Made by a program: the position numbers and the translations under genes. Of a DNA stretch of 64,000 nucleotides, positions 1 to 8,076 are shown piece by piece. A model generated the notes under the pieces. That model did no database searches, had not been told where the DNA came from, and worked only from the letters and a program-made list of their open reading frames with translations. The DNA is from Comamonas testosteroni ATCC 11996. GTDB lineage: Bacteria; Pseudomonadota; Gammaproteobacteria; Burkholderiales; Burkholderiaceae_C. The stretch is taken from assembly GCF_000241525.1 (NCBI RefSeq), contig NZ_AHIL01000035.1:1-64000 (forward strand), written 5' to 3'. Position 1 is the stretch's first letter. The number at the start of each line of letters is the position of its first letter.

Positions 1-36
<36 letters not shown>

Positions 37-42
37 AAGGCC

Positions 43-660
43 ATGGACACTGCAGCTTCCCTGTTCCAAGCCTCCTGGCAACGCACATGGCAGGCCCTGG
101 GCCTGAGCCCCCCCGCAGATCTGCTGCAATGCCTGCTCGCAGCCTGGGCCGAACCCCAGCGCCACTATCACACCCAACAGCATCTGGCCGAATGCCTGGG
201 CCAACTCGACTGCGTCTGGGCACAGGCGCAGCGGCCCGGCGAAGTGGCTGTAGCACTCTGGTTTCACGATGCCGTCTACGACATCAAGGCCAGCGATAAC
301 GAGCTGCGCAGCGCCGACTGGGCGGCACAGGCACTGCAGGACAGTGGCGCGTCCGAGGCCTGCTGGCGCCGGGTGCATGAGCTGATCATGGCAACCTGCC
401 ACACCGCCACGCCCACGCAGGCCGATGCCAGGTTGCTGGTCGATATCGATCTGGCAATTCTGGGCGCCGACCCCGTACGCTTTGCCGAATACGACCGCCA
501 GGTCGCCGCCGAATATGCCTGGGTGCCGCGTCTGGTCTATGGCTTCAAGCGCAAGCAGGTGCTGCGCGGCTTTCTGGACCAGGCCTTCATCTATGCCACG
601 CCGCACTTTCGGCAAATGCTGGAGGCCAAGGCCCGCAGCAATCTGCAGCGGGTCACCTGA
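43..660 (+). CDS. HD-domain predicted metal-dependent phosphohydrolase
   Basis: The 205-residue protein has the layout of small HD-superfamily hydrolases. A Tyr-His-Thr segment near residue 42 and WFHDAVYD near residue 73 supply the paired His-Asp metal ligands, and a later ATCHT segment supplies another His. Members of this group are cytosolic metal-dependent phosphohydrolases, but the substrate is unknown. The ATG at 43 is the first start visible, and the frame stays open back to base 1 through the GA repeat, so the true start may lie outside the window. The gene converges on the flavin reductase gene, with 6 bases between stops. Confidence 0.75.
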   Translation: MDTAASLFQASWQRTWQALGLSPPADLLQCLLAAWAEPQRHYHTQQHLAECLGQLDCVWAQAQRPGEVAVALWFHDAVYDIKASDNELRSADWAAQALQDSGASEACWRRVHELIMATCHTATPTQADARLLVDIDLAILGADPVRFAEYDRQVAAEYAWVPRLVYGFKRKQVLRGFLDQAFIYATPHFRQMLEAKARSNLQRVT

Positions 661-666
661 GCAGGC

Positions 667-1320
667 CTACATCTCGTCAATGATCGTGCTGGCCGTGGCG
701 CTCAACGCGGGTGCCCGGCCCTCATCGGCTTCGACGGCAAAGCGGTCGCGGCAGTTGACGTAGAAGCTTGCCCCGAAACGCCCCACGGGGAAGAACTCCT
801 GAAGACGCACCCGCCATTTCTCGGTGTCCACCAGCCCTTCGCGCACGGCCAGCCATTGGACGCGGCCGATAAAGACATAGCGGCCCTCGGTCTCCAGCGT
901 CTCGTGCAACACGCATTCAAAGGCCACCGGCGCCTGGGCAATGCGCGGCGGCTGCACGCTCTGCGACGGGGTCGCTATCAAGCCTGTGTGCTGCAACTCG
1001 CTGTGCTCGGGCGGCAGGCTGTCGCCGCAGCGGTGCATGGCGGCGGCCATGGCCTCGTCGGTGATGTGCACCACGAACTCGCCCGTGCGCAGGATATTGG
1101 TGGCCGTGTCCTTCTGCGCCATATCCTGGCGCTTGTTGATGCTGAGCATGACCACCGGCGGGTCCTCGCCCATCATGTTGAACATGCTGAAAGGCGCCGC
1201 GTTCACCGTGCCATCGACTCCCAGCGTGGTCACGAGTGCGATCGGGCGCGGCACGATCAGGCTGGCCATCAGCTTGTAGCGGGCATAGGTGTCCAGTTGC
1301 GCAAAATCAATTTCGGTCAT
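667..1320 (-). CDS. flavin reductase-like domain protein (FMN-binding split barrel)
   Basis: The 217-residue protein matches the flavin reductase-like/FMN-binding split-barrel family. The N-terminal segment VPRPIALVTTLG and the following NAAPFSMFN are typical of the flavin-contacting strands. The start at 1320 (MTEIDFAQL) is chosen because the upstream in-frame extension is low-complexity and not conserved-looking. Such proteins usually supply reduced flavin to an oxygenase or act as stand-alone reductases. No oxygenase gene is adjacent, so the partner is unknown. Confidence 0.8.
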   Translation of the reverse strand: MTEIDFAQLDTYARYKLMASLIVPRPIALVTTLGVDGTVNAAPFSMFNMMGEDPPVVMLSINKRQDMAQKDTATNILRTGEFVVHITDEAMAAAMHRCGDSLPPEHSELQHTGLIATPSQSVQPPRIAQAPVAFECVLHETLETEGRYVFIGRVQWLAVREGLVDTEKWRVRLQEFFPVGRFGASFYVNCRDRFAVEADEGRAPALSATASTIIDEM

Positions 1321-1641
1321 TGCAGTCTCTCCCGGCCCTTGCGGCCGCTCTCGCCCTGGCGGCGGATCTGTTATGGATTCGATAGCAGGCTGCGCAATCA
1401 GCAGCAGCCCTGAAGCTGCACAGGACTGCAATATTCATGCCGGACGCCTGCCAGTTGACCCGCGCTTGATCTGCGCACGGCCACGCACCATCGCTGGCGC
1501 CCCATGCACCAGAGCCGGACATGCAGGTCCGGCACGCACCGTCGCAGTGCCCTCTCCAGCGGTTCACGCTTTGTATACACATTGGCATCGATCTTGCGCA
1601 CAGGCAGCAGTCCCTTCGCCATCGATAAACCAAGGAGTCAT

Positions 1642-2664
1642 ATGCGCAAACGAACCTTTCTTCAGGCCGCCACGGCCGCTGCTGCCCTGAGCTGGGGCGC
1701 TGCCCAGGCGGCAGACACGCCGCTCAAGTTCCAGCTGGACTGGCGCTTCGAAGGACCTGCAGCCCTGTTCGTCCACCCCGAGCAAAAAGGCTATTTCAAA
1801 CAGGCCGGTCTGGATGTGAATGTGGAGGCTGCCAGCGGCGCAGGCGCCATCCAGCGCGTGGCCTCAGGCACCCATGATCTGGGCTTTGCCGACCTCGCCG
1901 CGCTGATGGAATTTCACGCCAACAACCCCGACGCGCCCATCAAGCCCGTGGCGATCATGGTGATCTACAACACCACACCGGCCTCGGTGATGGCACTCAG
2001 GAAGTCAGGCATCACCAAGGCCGCCGACCTGACGGGCAAGAAAATGGGAGCCCCCATCTTTGATGCCGGCCGCCGCACCTTCCCCATCTTCGCCCAGGCC
2101 AATGGCGTGGGCGAGGTGCAATGGAGCACCATGGAGCCGCAGCTGCGCGAAACCATGCTGGCGCGTGGCGACCTGGATGCCGTCACCGGCTATACCTTCA
2201 CCAGCCTGCTCAATCTGGAGGCCCGCGGCATCAAGCGCGAGGATGTGGTGGTGCTGCCCTACGCCACGCACGGCGTTCAGCTCTACGGCAATGTGATCAT
2301 CGCCAGCCCCAGGCTGATTGCGGAAAAGCCGGAAGCCGTGCGCGCCTTCCTCAAGGCCTTCGCGCGGGGTGCCAGGGAAGGCATTGCCAATCCCGAAGCC
2401 GCCATTGCGTCCATGAAAGCCAAGGATGGGCTGGTCAACGTGGCGCAGGAGGTCAAACGCCTGAAGCTGACGATCGAGACCGCAATCGACAGCAAGGGGG
2501 CGCGTGAAGAAGGCTTTGGCCAGCTGCGCACCGAGCGTCTGGCCAGAATGGCCGAGCAGGTCGCCAAGGCCTATGCCACCAAGAACCCGGTGCCGGCCAA
2601 CGCCGTATGGAACGGCAGCTTCCTGCCCAGCGCAGCAGAGCTGGACATCCTGCCCAAACGCTAG
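1642..2664 (+). CDS. ABC transporter substrate-binding protein, NMT1/THI5-like
   Basis: The 340-residue protein starts with an export signal (MRKRTFLQAATAAAALSWG, cleavage probably after AQA). It continues with the NMT1/THI5-type periplasmic-binding fold, including the opening LKFQLDWRFEGPAALF. A good ribosome-binding site, AAGGAG, lies 4 bases before the ATG at 1642. Relatives bind pyrimidines such as the thiamine precursor HMP, or sulfonates and aromatic acids. The WxxEGP-like opening resembles the pyrimidine-binding branch, but the ligand is not certain. No permease or ATPase gene is adjacent, so this is an orphan component. Confidence 0.85.
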   Translation: MRKRTFLQAATAAAALSWGAAQAADTPLKFQLDWRFEGPAALFVHPEQKGYFKQAGLDVNVEAASGAGAIQRVASGTHDLGFADLAALMEFHANNPDAPIKPVAIMVIYNTTPASVMALRKSGITKAADLTGKKMGAPIFDAGRRTFPIFAQANGVGEVQWSTMEPQLRETMLARGDLDAVTGYTFTSLLNLEARGIKREDVVVLPYATHGVQLYGNVIIASPRLIAEKPEAVRAFLKAFARGAREGIANPEAAIASMKAKDGLVNVAQEVKRLKLTIETAIDSKGAREEGFGQLRTERLARMAEQVAKAYATKNPVPANAVWNGSFLPSAAELDILPKR

Positions 2665-2700
2665 ACCTGCATTGAGTCAGCAAGCGCCACTGCCAAGGCC

Positions 2701-4140
2701 TCAGGCCTCGGGCACCATGGCGTCGGCATAGTCGTAGAGCTCGCCCAGAATCTCCTCGGCGCGCTCGTCGGCGGTTTCGGACAGGGTGTCGATCATGGCG
2801 AACATCTGCTCGGCCGTGCGTGCCCCACCCTGTCCTTCGATCAGGCAGGCAGCGCGGTGCTGCTCCCAGCGCTGCTGCTCGCCGGCATCTAGGGTCTGCG
2901 GGAAATTGCGCGCACGGTAGCGCCAGACCAGCTCGGTCAGGCGTGCGTCATCAAAGCCGGTCTTGTCCAGCGCCAGCTCCTGGGGCGAGAGGCGCTTGAT
3001 GCGCTCCAGGCGGCGGCGGTCCTCGTTGCCTACAAAGCCGCCATACAGATCCTGGTCCGCGTCCAGCGGCTCACCCGCCTCGCGCGTGAAGACGGCCTTC
3101 CATTGCGCGCTCATGTCGGGCAGGTCGCGGGCAATCGCCGCATGCTGCATCGCCAGTTCCATGTCCACGCCCCATTTTTCGGCCATGGCCGGGCTCAGGG
3201 TCTTGAGGCTGCCCACCACCATGGGCGACTTGTTGACGTGGATGCTCTTGATGGGCAGACGGCTCACGCCTTCGGGCAGCTCTGCCTGACGCGTGAACAG
3301 ACGCAGACGCAGGTCCTCGATGCTGATGCCCGAAAGCTCGCTCGGGTCGGCCGCCAGATCCCAGCAGATGACTTCGTTCTTGTTGGTGGGGTGGGTGGCC
3401 AACGGCCACATCACGGCCAGGCAGCCACGCGCGGGGCTGATCATGCCAGTCACATGCAGAAAGGGCCGCGCGTGCTCCTGCGTGGCTGGCAGGCCCATCT
3501 CACGAAGGGCGCCGTCCTTTTTATGCAGGCCAAAGGCAAAGTCAAAGAGGCGCGGCTGCTTTTCGCGGATCAGCCGGGCCAGGGCAATCGTGGCGCGCAC
3601 ATCGCTCAGCGCATCGTGGGCCTGCTCGTGCAGCAGGCCATTAGCGCGGGCCAGGTCCTCGAGTTTGAAGCTGGGCGTGCCGTCTTCCTTGGTCGGCCAG
3701 TGAATGCCATCGGGACGCAGCGCATAGACCATGCGCACCACGTCGAGCAAATCCCAGCGGCCGCAGCCGTTTTGCCACTCGCGCGCATAGGGGTCGGTGA
3801 GATTGCGCCAGAACATGAAGCGCGTGATCTCGTCGTCGAATCGAATCGTGTTGTAGCCCACGCCCACGGTACCGGCCTGGGCCAGCTCGGCCTCGATCAG
3901 CGCTGCAAACTCATGCTCGGCAACGCCTTGCTGCAGTGCACGCTGGGGCGTGATACCCGTGATCAGACAGGATTGCGGATCAGGCAGATAGTCATTGGCC
4001 GGCTGGCAGTACCACATCACGGGCTCGCCGATTTCGTTGAGCTGGTCATCCGTGCGTATGCCCGCAAACTGCGCGGGACGGTCATAGCGCGGCTGGGCGC
4101 CAAAGGTTTCGTAGTCGTGCCAGAAGAAGGTATGAGCCAT
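2701..4140 (-). CDS. sbcB: exodeoxyribonuclease I
   Basis: This 479-residue protein is the 3'-to-5' single-strand DNA exonuclease used in recombination and mismatch repair. The DEDDh catalytic residues are visible: DYETFG near the N-terminus, FDDE near residue 100, and HDALSDV near residue 180. The C-terminal half has the SH3-like and helical regions typical of ExoI, and the length fits E. coli SbcB (about 475 residues). The gene stands alone and is separated from rtcR by a dispersed repeat. Confidence 0.95.
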   Translation of the reverse strand: MAHTFFWHDYETFGAQPRYDRPAQFAGIRTDDQLNEIGEPVMWYCQPANDYLPDPQSCLITGITPQRALQQGVAEHEFAALIEAELAQAGTVGVGYNTIRFDDEITRFMFWRNLTDPYAREWQNGCGRWDLLDVVRMVYALRPDGIHWPTKEDGTPSFKLEDLARANGLLHEQAHDALSDVRATIALARLIREKQPRLFDFAFGLHKKDGALREMGLPATQEHARPFLHVTGMISPARGCLAVMWPLATHPTNKNEVICWDLAADPSELSGISIEDLRLRLFTRQAELPEGVSRLPIKSIHVNKSPMVVGSLKTLSPAMAEKWGVDMELAMQHAAIARDLPDMSAQWKAVFTREAGEPLDADQDLYGGFVGNEDRRRLERIKRLSPQELALDKTGFDDARLTELVWRYRARNFPQTLDAGEQQRWEQHRAACLIEGQGGARTAEQMFAMIDTLSETADERAEEILGELYDYADAMVPEA

Positions 4141-4198
4141 GGGCCCGAAGTATGCCTGCGAACCGGCACAGCTTACGGCTCAGCCCCATCAACTTCAA

Positions 4199-4248
4199 GC
4201 CTTTTTGGCCCTTATCCTTTATGAATAAAGCGCAAGCAGCTATCAATA
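4199..4248 (-). repeat. dispersed Comamonadaceae-type repeat, family 1, copy A
   Basis: On the minus strand this reads TTGATAGCTGCTTGCGCTTT, then an AT-rich centre, then ATAAGGGCCAAAAAGGC. The same skeleton (TTGATAGCT, GCGCTT, ATAAGCG, AAAAGGC-like end) recurs near 27693, 30351 and 36958. It directly abuts rtcR: the TGA inside TTGATAG is the rtcR stop codon. It may act as a transcript end or a REP-like element; the role is unknown. Confidence 0.65.
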
Positions 4249-5853
4249 TGATTGTTTGAGCTGCTCCCAATTCAAACCAAATTTGTGCAGAAATTTGCGC
4301 AGCCGGTCTGCATCGTTGACCACGGCTTTTTGCTGGCGCGACTGGTCAAACAGTTTGCGACCCGCATCGGACAGCGTGGTCGATGCGCGGCAGACTGCGA
4401 TGACGGACTGCAGTTGCAAGCGGTCAAACAGATCGATCTGGGCGATGGCGTCTTCGGACAGATAGTCGCCCAGATCCACCTCAGCCTTGGGCAGGACATG
4501 GTTCTGCGCATGCTGCCACAACCAGTCCAGGCGCTTGATCTCGGCCTCCACCTGCCTGGTCGTAATGCGACCGCTGTCGGCCAGCGTGGCCAGCCGCGTG
4601 ATGCTGGCCGCAAGGTCGCGGAAGTTGCCGCTCCAGGGAGCCTGGGCAGACTTGGCGAACTGCAGATACAGCGCCCTGGCCTCGGCGTTGAAGCGCACGG
4701 AGTTGCCGGTCTCGGCCACGGCGCGCAGCAGCAGGTGGTCGATATTGGGCTCCAGATCTTCGGGGCGCTGTGCCAGACCCGGCAAGGTATAGGACCAGAG
4801 ATTGATACGCGCAAACAGGTCTTCGCGAAAGCGCCCCTCGGCCACATCGACGCGCAGGTCACGGTGAGTGCCAGCTATGAGCTGAAAGTCGCTGCTGACC
4901 TCCTTGTCGCTGCCCATGGGGAAAAAGCGCTTTTCCTCCACGGCCTTGAGCAGCATGGCCTGCTCGTCCAGACCGAGCTCGCCGATCTCGTCGAGAAACA
5001 GCACGCCTTCATGCGCCGTGCGCAGCAGGCCGGCACGGTCTGCCGCCGCCCCGGTGAACGCTCCCTTTCTGTGGCCGAACAAGGTGGAAGCCGCGCCGTC
5101 ACCACGCAAGGTGGCGCAGTTGACCTCGACAAAATCGCCGGCCACCTGGTGGCGCGATTTCTTGAGCTCGAAGATGCGCCGCGCCAGATGCGACTTGCCC
5201 GCACCCGTGGGCCCTGTGAAAAGAATCGGTGCACGCGAGCGAATCGCCACGCGCTCTATCTCTTCAATCAGCTGGTTGAACTGCGGGTTGCGCGTGGCAA
5301 TGCCGTTCTTGAGGAAGTCCAGCGCCTCGGTCTGGGCCAGATGGAAGCGCTGCGCCAGGGCTTCGTAGCGCGTGAGGTCCAGATCGATCAGGATCATGTT
5401 GCCCGGCGAGCCAGCCTGCTGCTTGCGCGGTGGCGAGGTCTGCAGCAGCACACCCGGTATCTGGCGCGACTCCACCATAAGGAACATGCAAATCTGCGCC
5501 ACATGGGTGCCCGTGGTGATGTGTACCCAGTAATTCTCGCGCTCGGTATCAAAGCGGTAATTGCGCGCCCAGTCGTAAAGCGAGGCATACATCTCGCCAA
5601 AGTCCCAGGGGTCCTGGACATCGGATTCCACCAGATTGACCCGGGTTTCGGGCGAGACATTGGCAATGTCCTGCACCAGGGTCTGCGCCAGCTTGTCGTA
5701 GCGGCTGGAGTACAGCAGCTCCAGCCGGTCTATCACCTGGTCTTCGTGCTGCATCAGCGACACCGTAGGCCGCCACTTGCTCCAGCGCCCTGCTCCCTTC
5801 CCTGAATCGAGCTGCGTGCCCATGAAGCCAATCACCACATTCTTTTTTGACAT
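4243..5853 (-). CDS. rtcR: RtcR, sigma-54-dependent activator of the RNA-repair operon
   Basis: The 536-residue protein has an N-terminal CARF-like sensor domain (about 1-165, with ITTGTHVAQICMFLM at 112-126). A sigma-54 AAA+ domain follows, with Walker A GPTGAGKS at 214-221, the sigma-54-contacting GAFTGA loop at 264-269 and Walker B VLFLDEIGE at 284-292. The C-terminus is the RtcR-type DNA-binding region. RtcR proteins are known to switch on rsr/rtcB genes after RNA damage, with tRNA fragments as the reported inducer. The gene is divergent from rsr, and a matching sigma-54 promoter lies at 5996-6011. Confidence 0.95.
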   Translation of the reverse strand: MSKKNVVIGFMGTQLDSGKGAGRWSKWRPTVSLMQHEDQVIDRLELLYSSRYDKLAQTLVQDIANVSPETRVNLVESDVQDPWDFGEMYASLYDWARNYRFDTERENYWVHITTGTHVAQICMFLMVESRQIPGVLLQTSPPRKQQAGSPGNMILIDLDLTRYEALAQRFHLAQTEALDFLKNGIATRNPQFNQLIEEIERVAIRSRAPILFTGPTGAGKSHLARRIFELKKSRHQVAGDFVEVNCATLRGDGAASTLFGHRKGAFTGAAADRAGLLRTAHEGVLFLDEIGELGLDEQAMLLKAVEEKRFFPMGSDKEVSSDFQLIAGTHRDLRVDVAEGRFREDLFARINLWSYTLPGLAQRPEDLEPNIDHLLLRAVAETGNSVRFNAEARALYLQFAKSAQAPWSGNFRDLAASITRLATLADSGRITTRQVEAEIKRLDWLWQHAQNHVLPKAEVDLGDYLSEDAIAQIDLFDRLQLQSVIAVCRASTTLSDAGRKLFDQSRQQKAVVNDADRLRKFLHKFGLNWEQLKQSY

Positions 5854-5995
5854 ATCTTTTTGGATAAATATCTATCTTTAATTCTAATAATCTTTCAATT
5901 CATTTTCCACCGCATCTGCCACCCAAAGCAATTGAAATGAAATTTATCCAATTAATTCAATAACTTGAAAATCAACCACTCCACCTTCGAGAAGT

Positions 5996-6011
5996 TGGCA
6001 CACCACTTGCA
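5996..6011 (+). promoter_or_regulatory. sigma-54 promoter of the rsr-Y RNA-rtcB operon
   Basis: TGGCACACCACTTGCA matches the -24/-12 consensus TGGCACRNNNNTTGCW at every defined position, with GG and GC separated by 10 bases. It lies 44 bases before the rsr start. An IHF-like site with one mismatch to WATCAANNNNTTR sits at 5955-5967, where an activator loop would need bending. The flanking AT-rich rtcR-rsr gap (5854-5990) is where RtcR should bind, but I could not define its sites. Confidence 0.92.
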
Positions 6012-6055
6012 ATAACCAAAGCATCTGCAAGTTGAATGCAAACAGGAGAAGAAGA

Positions 6056-7633
6056 ATGGTCAACACGCAATTGTTTCAAACCAGCCGCGGCGCACTGACT
6101 GCTGCCGCCAACACGGTCAATCAGGAAGGCGCCGCAGCCTATGCCTTCAGCCCCCGCCACCAGCTGGCCCAGATGGCCGTGACCGGCTGCCTGAGCCAGA
6201 CTTTCTATGCCAGCGGTCAGGATCAGCTGGAGCAGCTGGGCAATCTGGTGCTGGAGGTGGACACGCGCTTTACCGCCCAGACGGCCGTCTATGCCCGCCA
6301 ACGCGGCTATATGAAGGACATGCCAGCCACCCTGGCTGCCGCGCTGGCTGTCTGGGATACCGCGCTGCTGAACCAGGTGTTTGGCCGCGTGATCGACAAC
6401 GGCAAGATGCTGCGCAACTTTGTGCAGATCGTGCGCAGCGGCGCCATGGGTCGCAAGTCCCTGGGCTCGGCACCCAAGAAGCTGGTGCAGAACTGGCTGC
6501 TCAATGCGAGCGAGAAGCAGTTGCTCAGCGCTGCCGTGGGCAAACAGCCATCGCTCGCCGACGTAGTGAAGATGGTGCACCCCAAGCCTCAGGAGGCCTG
6601 GCGTTCCGCATGGTTTGCCTGGTTGATCGGCAAGCCTTTTGATGAAGCGGAGCTGCCTCCCATCACCCAGGCCTTCGAGCGTTTCAAGCGCGATGCGGCC
6701 CAGGGCCTGGTGAGTGCCGAGCTGCCTGATGTTCCGTTTCAGATGCTGACCGCACTCGAGCTGAAAGCCCAGCAATGGGCGCAGATCGCCTGCAGCGGCT
6801 CATGGCAGATGGTGCGCCAGAACCTCAACACCTTTGCACGCCATGGCGTGTTCGAGATCAAGGGAATGGCGGCACTGATCGCCCGCAAGCTGGGAGATGC
6901 CGACGCCGTGGCCAAGGCCCGTGCCATGCCCTACCAACTGCTGTCGGCCTACCAGGCTGCCGGTGAGCAGGTACCGGCCCAGGTGCGCGATGCGCTGCAG
7001 GATGCCATGGTGCATGCCATTGCCAATGTGCCCTGCTTTGCAGGAGCGGTAGTGGTCTGCCCCGATGTATCGGGCTCCATGCACAGCCCTGTGACGGGTT
7101 ATCGCACCGGAGCCACCACGGCGGTGCGCTGCATCGATGTGGCCGGCCTGATGGCCGCCGCCGTGCTGCGCAAGAACAGGACGGCCCGTGTGCTGCCCTT
7201 CGAGCAGAAGGTGGTGAAGCTGGAACTCAACGGCCGCGACTCGGTGATGACCAATGCGACCAAGCTGGCAAAGATCGGCGGCGGCGGTACCAACTGCAGT
7301 GCACCACTGAAGCAGCTGGCCGATGAAAAGGCAAGAGTGGATATGGTGATCATGGTCTCGGACAACGAGTCCTGGGTCGATGGTGTGCGCCGCGGTGCCA
7401 CCGAAACCATGTTGCAGTGGGAGCGCATCAAGCAGCGCAACCCCGACGCCCGGCTGGTCTGCATAGACATCCAGCCCTATGGCACAACGCAGGCCATGGA
7501 GCGTGACGACATTCTGAATGTCGGCGGCTTCAGCGATGCGGTGTTCGATGTGGTGGCAAGTTTTGCCGAAGGCAGGCTTGGCGCCGAGCACTGGGTGGGC
7601 GAGATCGAGAAGATCGCTCTCCAGCCTCAGTGA
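6056..7633 (+). CDS. rsr: Rsr, bacterial Ro60 orthologue (TROVE and vWA domains)
   Basis: The 525-residue protein has an N-terminal TROVE/HEAT-like RNA-binding ring (about 15-310). A von Willebrand A domain follows, with the metal-ion site DVSGSMHS at 337-344, GGGTNCSAP and VSDNESW. Ro proteins bind Y RNAs on the outer ring surface and single-stranded 3' ends in the central cavity. They hand RNA to exoribonucleases for quality control. The start at 6056 is chosen because AGGAGAAGA precedes it closely. It sits between a sigma-54 promoter and an array of Y-like RNAs, then rtcB. Confidence 0.95.
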   Translation: MVNTQLFQTSRGALTAAANTVNQEGAAAYAFSPRHQLAQMAVTGCLSQTFYASGQDQLEQLGNLVLEVDTRFTAQTAVYARQRGYMKDMPATLAAALAVWDTALLNQVFGRVIDNGKMLRNFVQIVRSGAMGRKSLGSAPKKLVQNWLLNASEKQLLSAAVGKQPSLADVVKMVHPKPQEAWRSAWFAWLIGKPFDEAELPPITQAFERFKRDAAQGLVSAELPDVPFQMLTALELKAQQWAQIACSGSWQMVRQNLNTFARHGVFEIKGMAALIARKLGDADAVAKARAMPYQLLSAYQAAGEQVPAQVRDALQDAMVHAIANVPCFAGAVVVCPDVSGSMHSPVTGYRTGATTAVRCIDVAGLMAAAVLRKNRTARVLPFEQKVVKLELNGRDSVMTNATKLAKIGGGGTNCSAPLKQLADEKARVDMVIMVSDNESWVDGVRRGATETMLQWERIKQRNPDARLVCIDIQPYGTTQAMERDDILNVGGFSDAVFDVVASFAEGRLGAEHWVGEIEKIALQPQ

Positions 7634-7651
7634 GTTGAAGTGATCATCTGT

Positions 7652-7721
7652 TGCTGGCGAATGCTGGTGGGACTACATATCCAAACTGTCCCGTCTCACC
7701 AACCCCTTGTCGCCCGCAGCA
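7652..7721 (+). ncRNA. Y RNA-like element 1 (no tRNA-like module)
   Basis: The 5' strand GGCGA (7656-7660) pairs with TCGCC (7710-7714). The Ro-type signature GGCGAATG fits GNCGAANG, and the 3' strand carries CCCTTGTCGC. TGGTG (7665-7669) pairs with CACCA (7697-7701), and GGAC (7670-7673) with GTCC (7688-7691), closing a short loop. It therefore folds as a simple Ro-binding stem-loop without T- or D-arm. It shares ACTACA just past the Ro stem with the other three elements. It begins 18 bases after the rsr stop and is probably processed from the rsr transcript. Confidence 0.8.
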
Positions 7722-7756
7722 GATGTCCTGAATGAAGTTGAACGGTTTGAATGACT

Positions 7757-7894
7757 GGCTGCGAATGCCGGTGGAACTACATGGGTGCCCGGATTGCAGG
7801 TTCGATTCCTGCCCGCCTCGTCGGATCGAAAGATCAACGAGCGGTAGCCAAAGGTACAGCGCGGGTTATGTTTCACCCAACCCTTGTCGCAGCA
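7757..7894 (+). ncRNA. Y RNA-like element 2 with tRNA-like module (YrlA type)
   Basis: The closing stem GCTGCGA (7758-7764) pairs with TCGCAGC (7887-7893), with GCGAATG and CCCTTGTCGC signatures. Inside is a perfect T-arm: GCAGG (7796-7800), loop TTCGATT, CCTGC (7808-7812). An acceptor-like stem follows: CCG-c-CTCGT (7813-7821) pairs with ACGAGCGG (7837-7844). It is closed not by a free end but by an extra hairpin GATC-GAAA-GATC (7824-7835). A weak D-arm-like segment with TA and GGTA follows (7845-7860). This is the permuted T-acceptor-D order known from YrlA RNAs. Confidence 0.85.
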
Positions 7895-7920
7895 AGGCAT
7901 TCATCACCATGGTTTGAGTT

Positions 7921-8017
7921 TGGCGCGAATGCCAGCAGGACTACATCTGGTTGCCGGGGTTCGATTCCCCAGCCGGGAAACCGGTCATGGCTATGTCTTG
8001 CTTCTCTGGTCGCGCCG
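7921..8017 (+). ncRNA. Y RNA-like element 3, compact tRNA-like module with GAAA-capped acceptor
   Basis: GGCGCGA (7922-7928) pairs with TCGCGCC (8010-8016), and AGCAGGAC (7934-7941) pairs with GTCTTGCT (7995-8002). Inside, GGGG-TTCGATT-CCCC (7956-7970) is a four-pair T-arm. GCCGG-GAAA-CCGGT (7972-7985) is a shortened acceptor-like stem capped by a GNRA tetraloop. I see no D-arm. The 5' GCGAATG signature is kept, but the 3' strand reads CTGGTCGC instead of CTTGTCGC. A run of six T follows at 8020-8025, so the 3' stem may also act as a terminator. Confidence 0.78.
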
Positions 8018-8076
8018 CCTTTTTTGAACAGGACTTGCGCAAGCGTGAGTCCCATTGAATTTTCGGTTTGGCTGCC

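Noticed and set aside
8031-8052. Hairpin GGACT...AGTCC between elements 3 and 4 as a fifth Y RNA
   Set aside because: It lacks the GCGAATG and CTTGTCGC signatures; it is only a small local inverted repeat.
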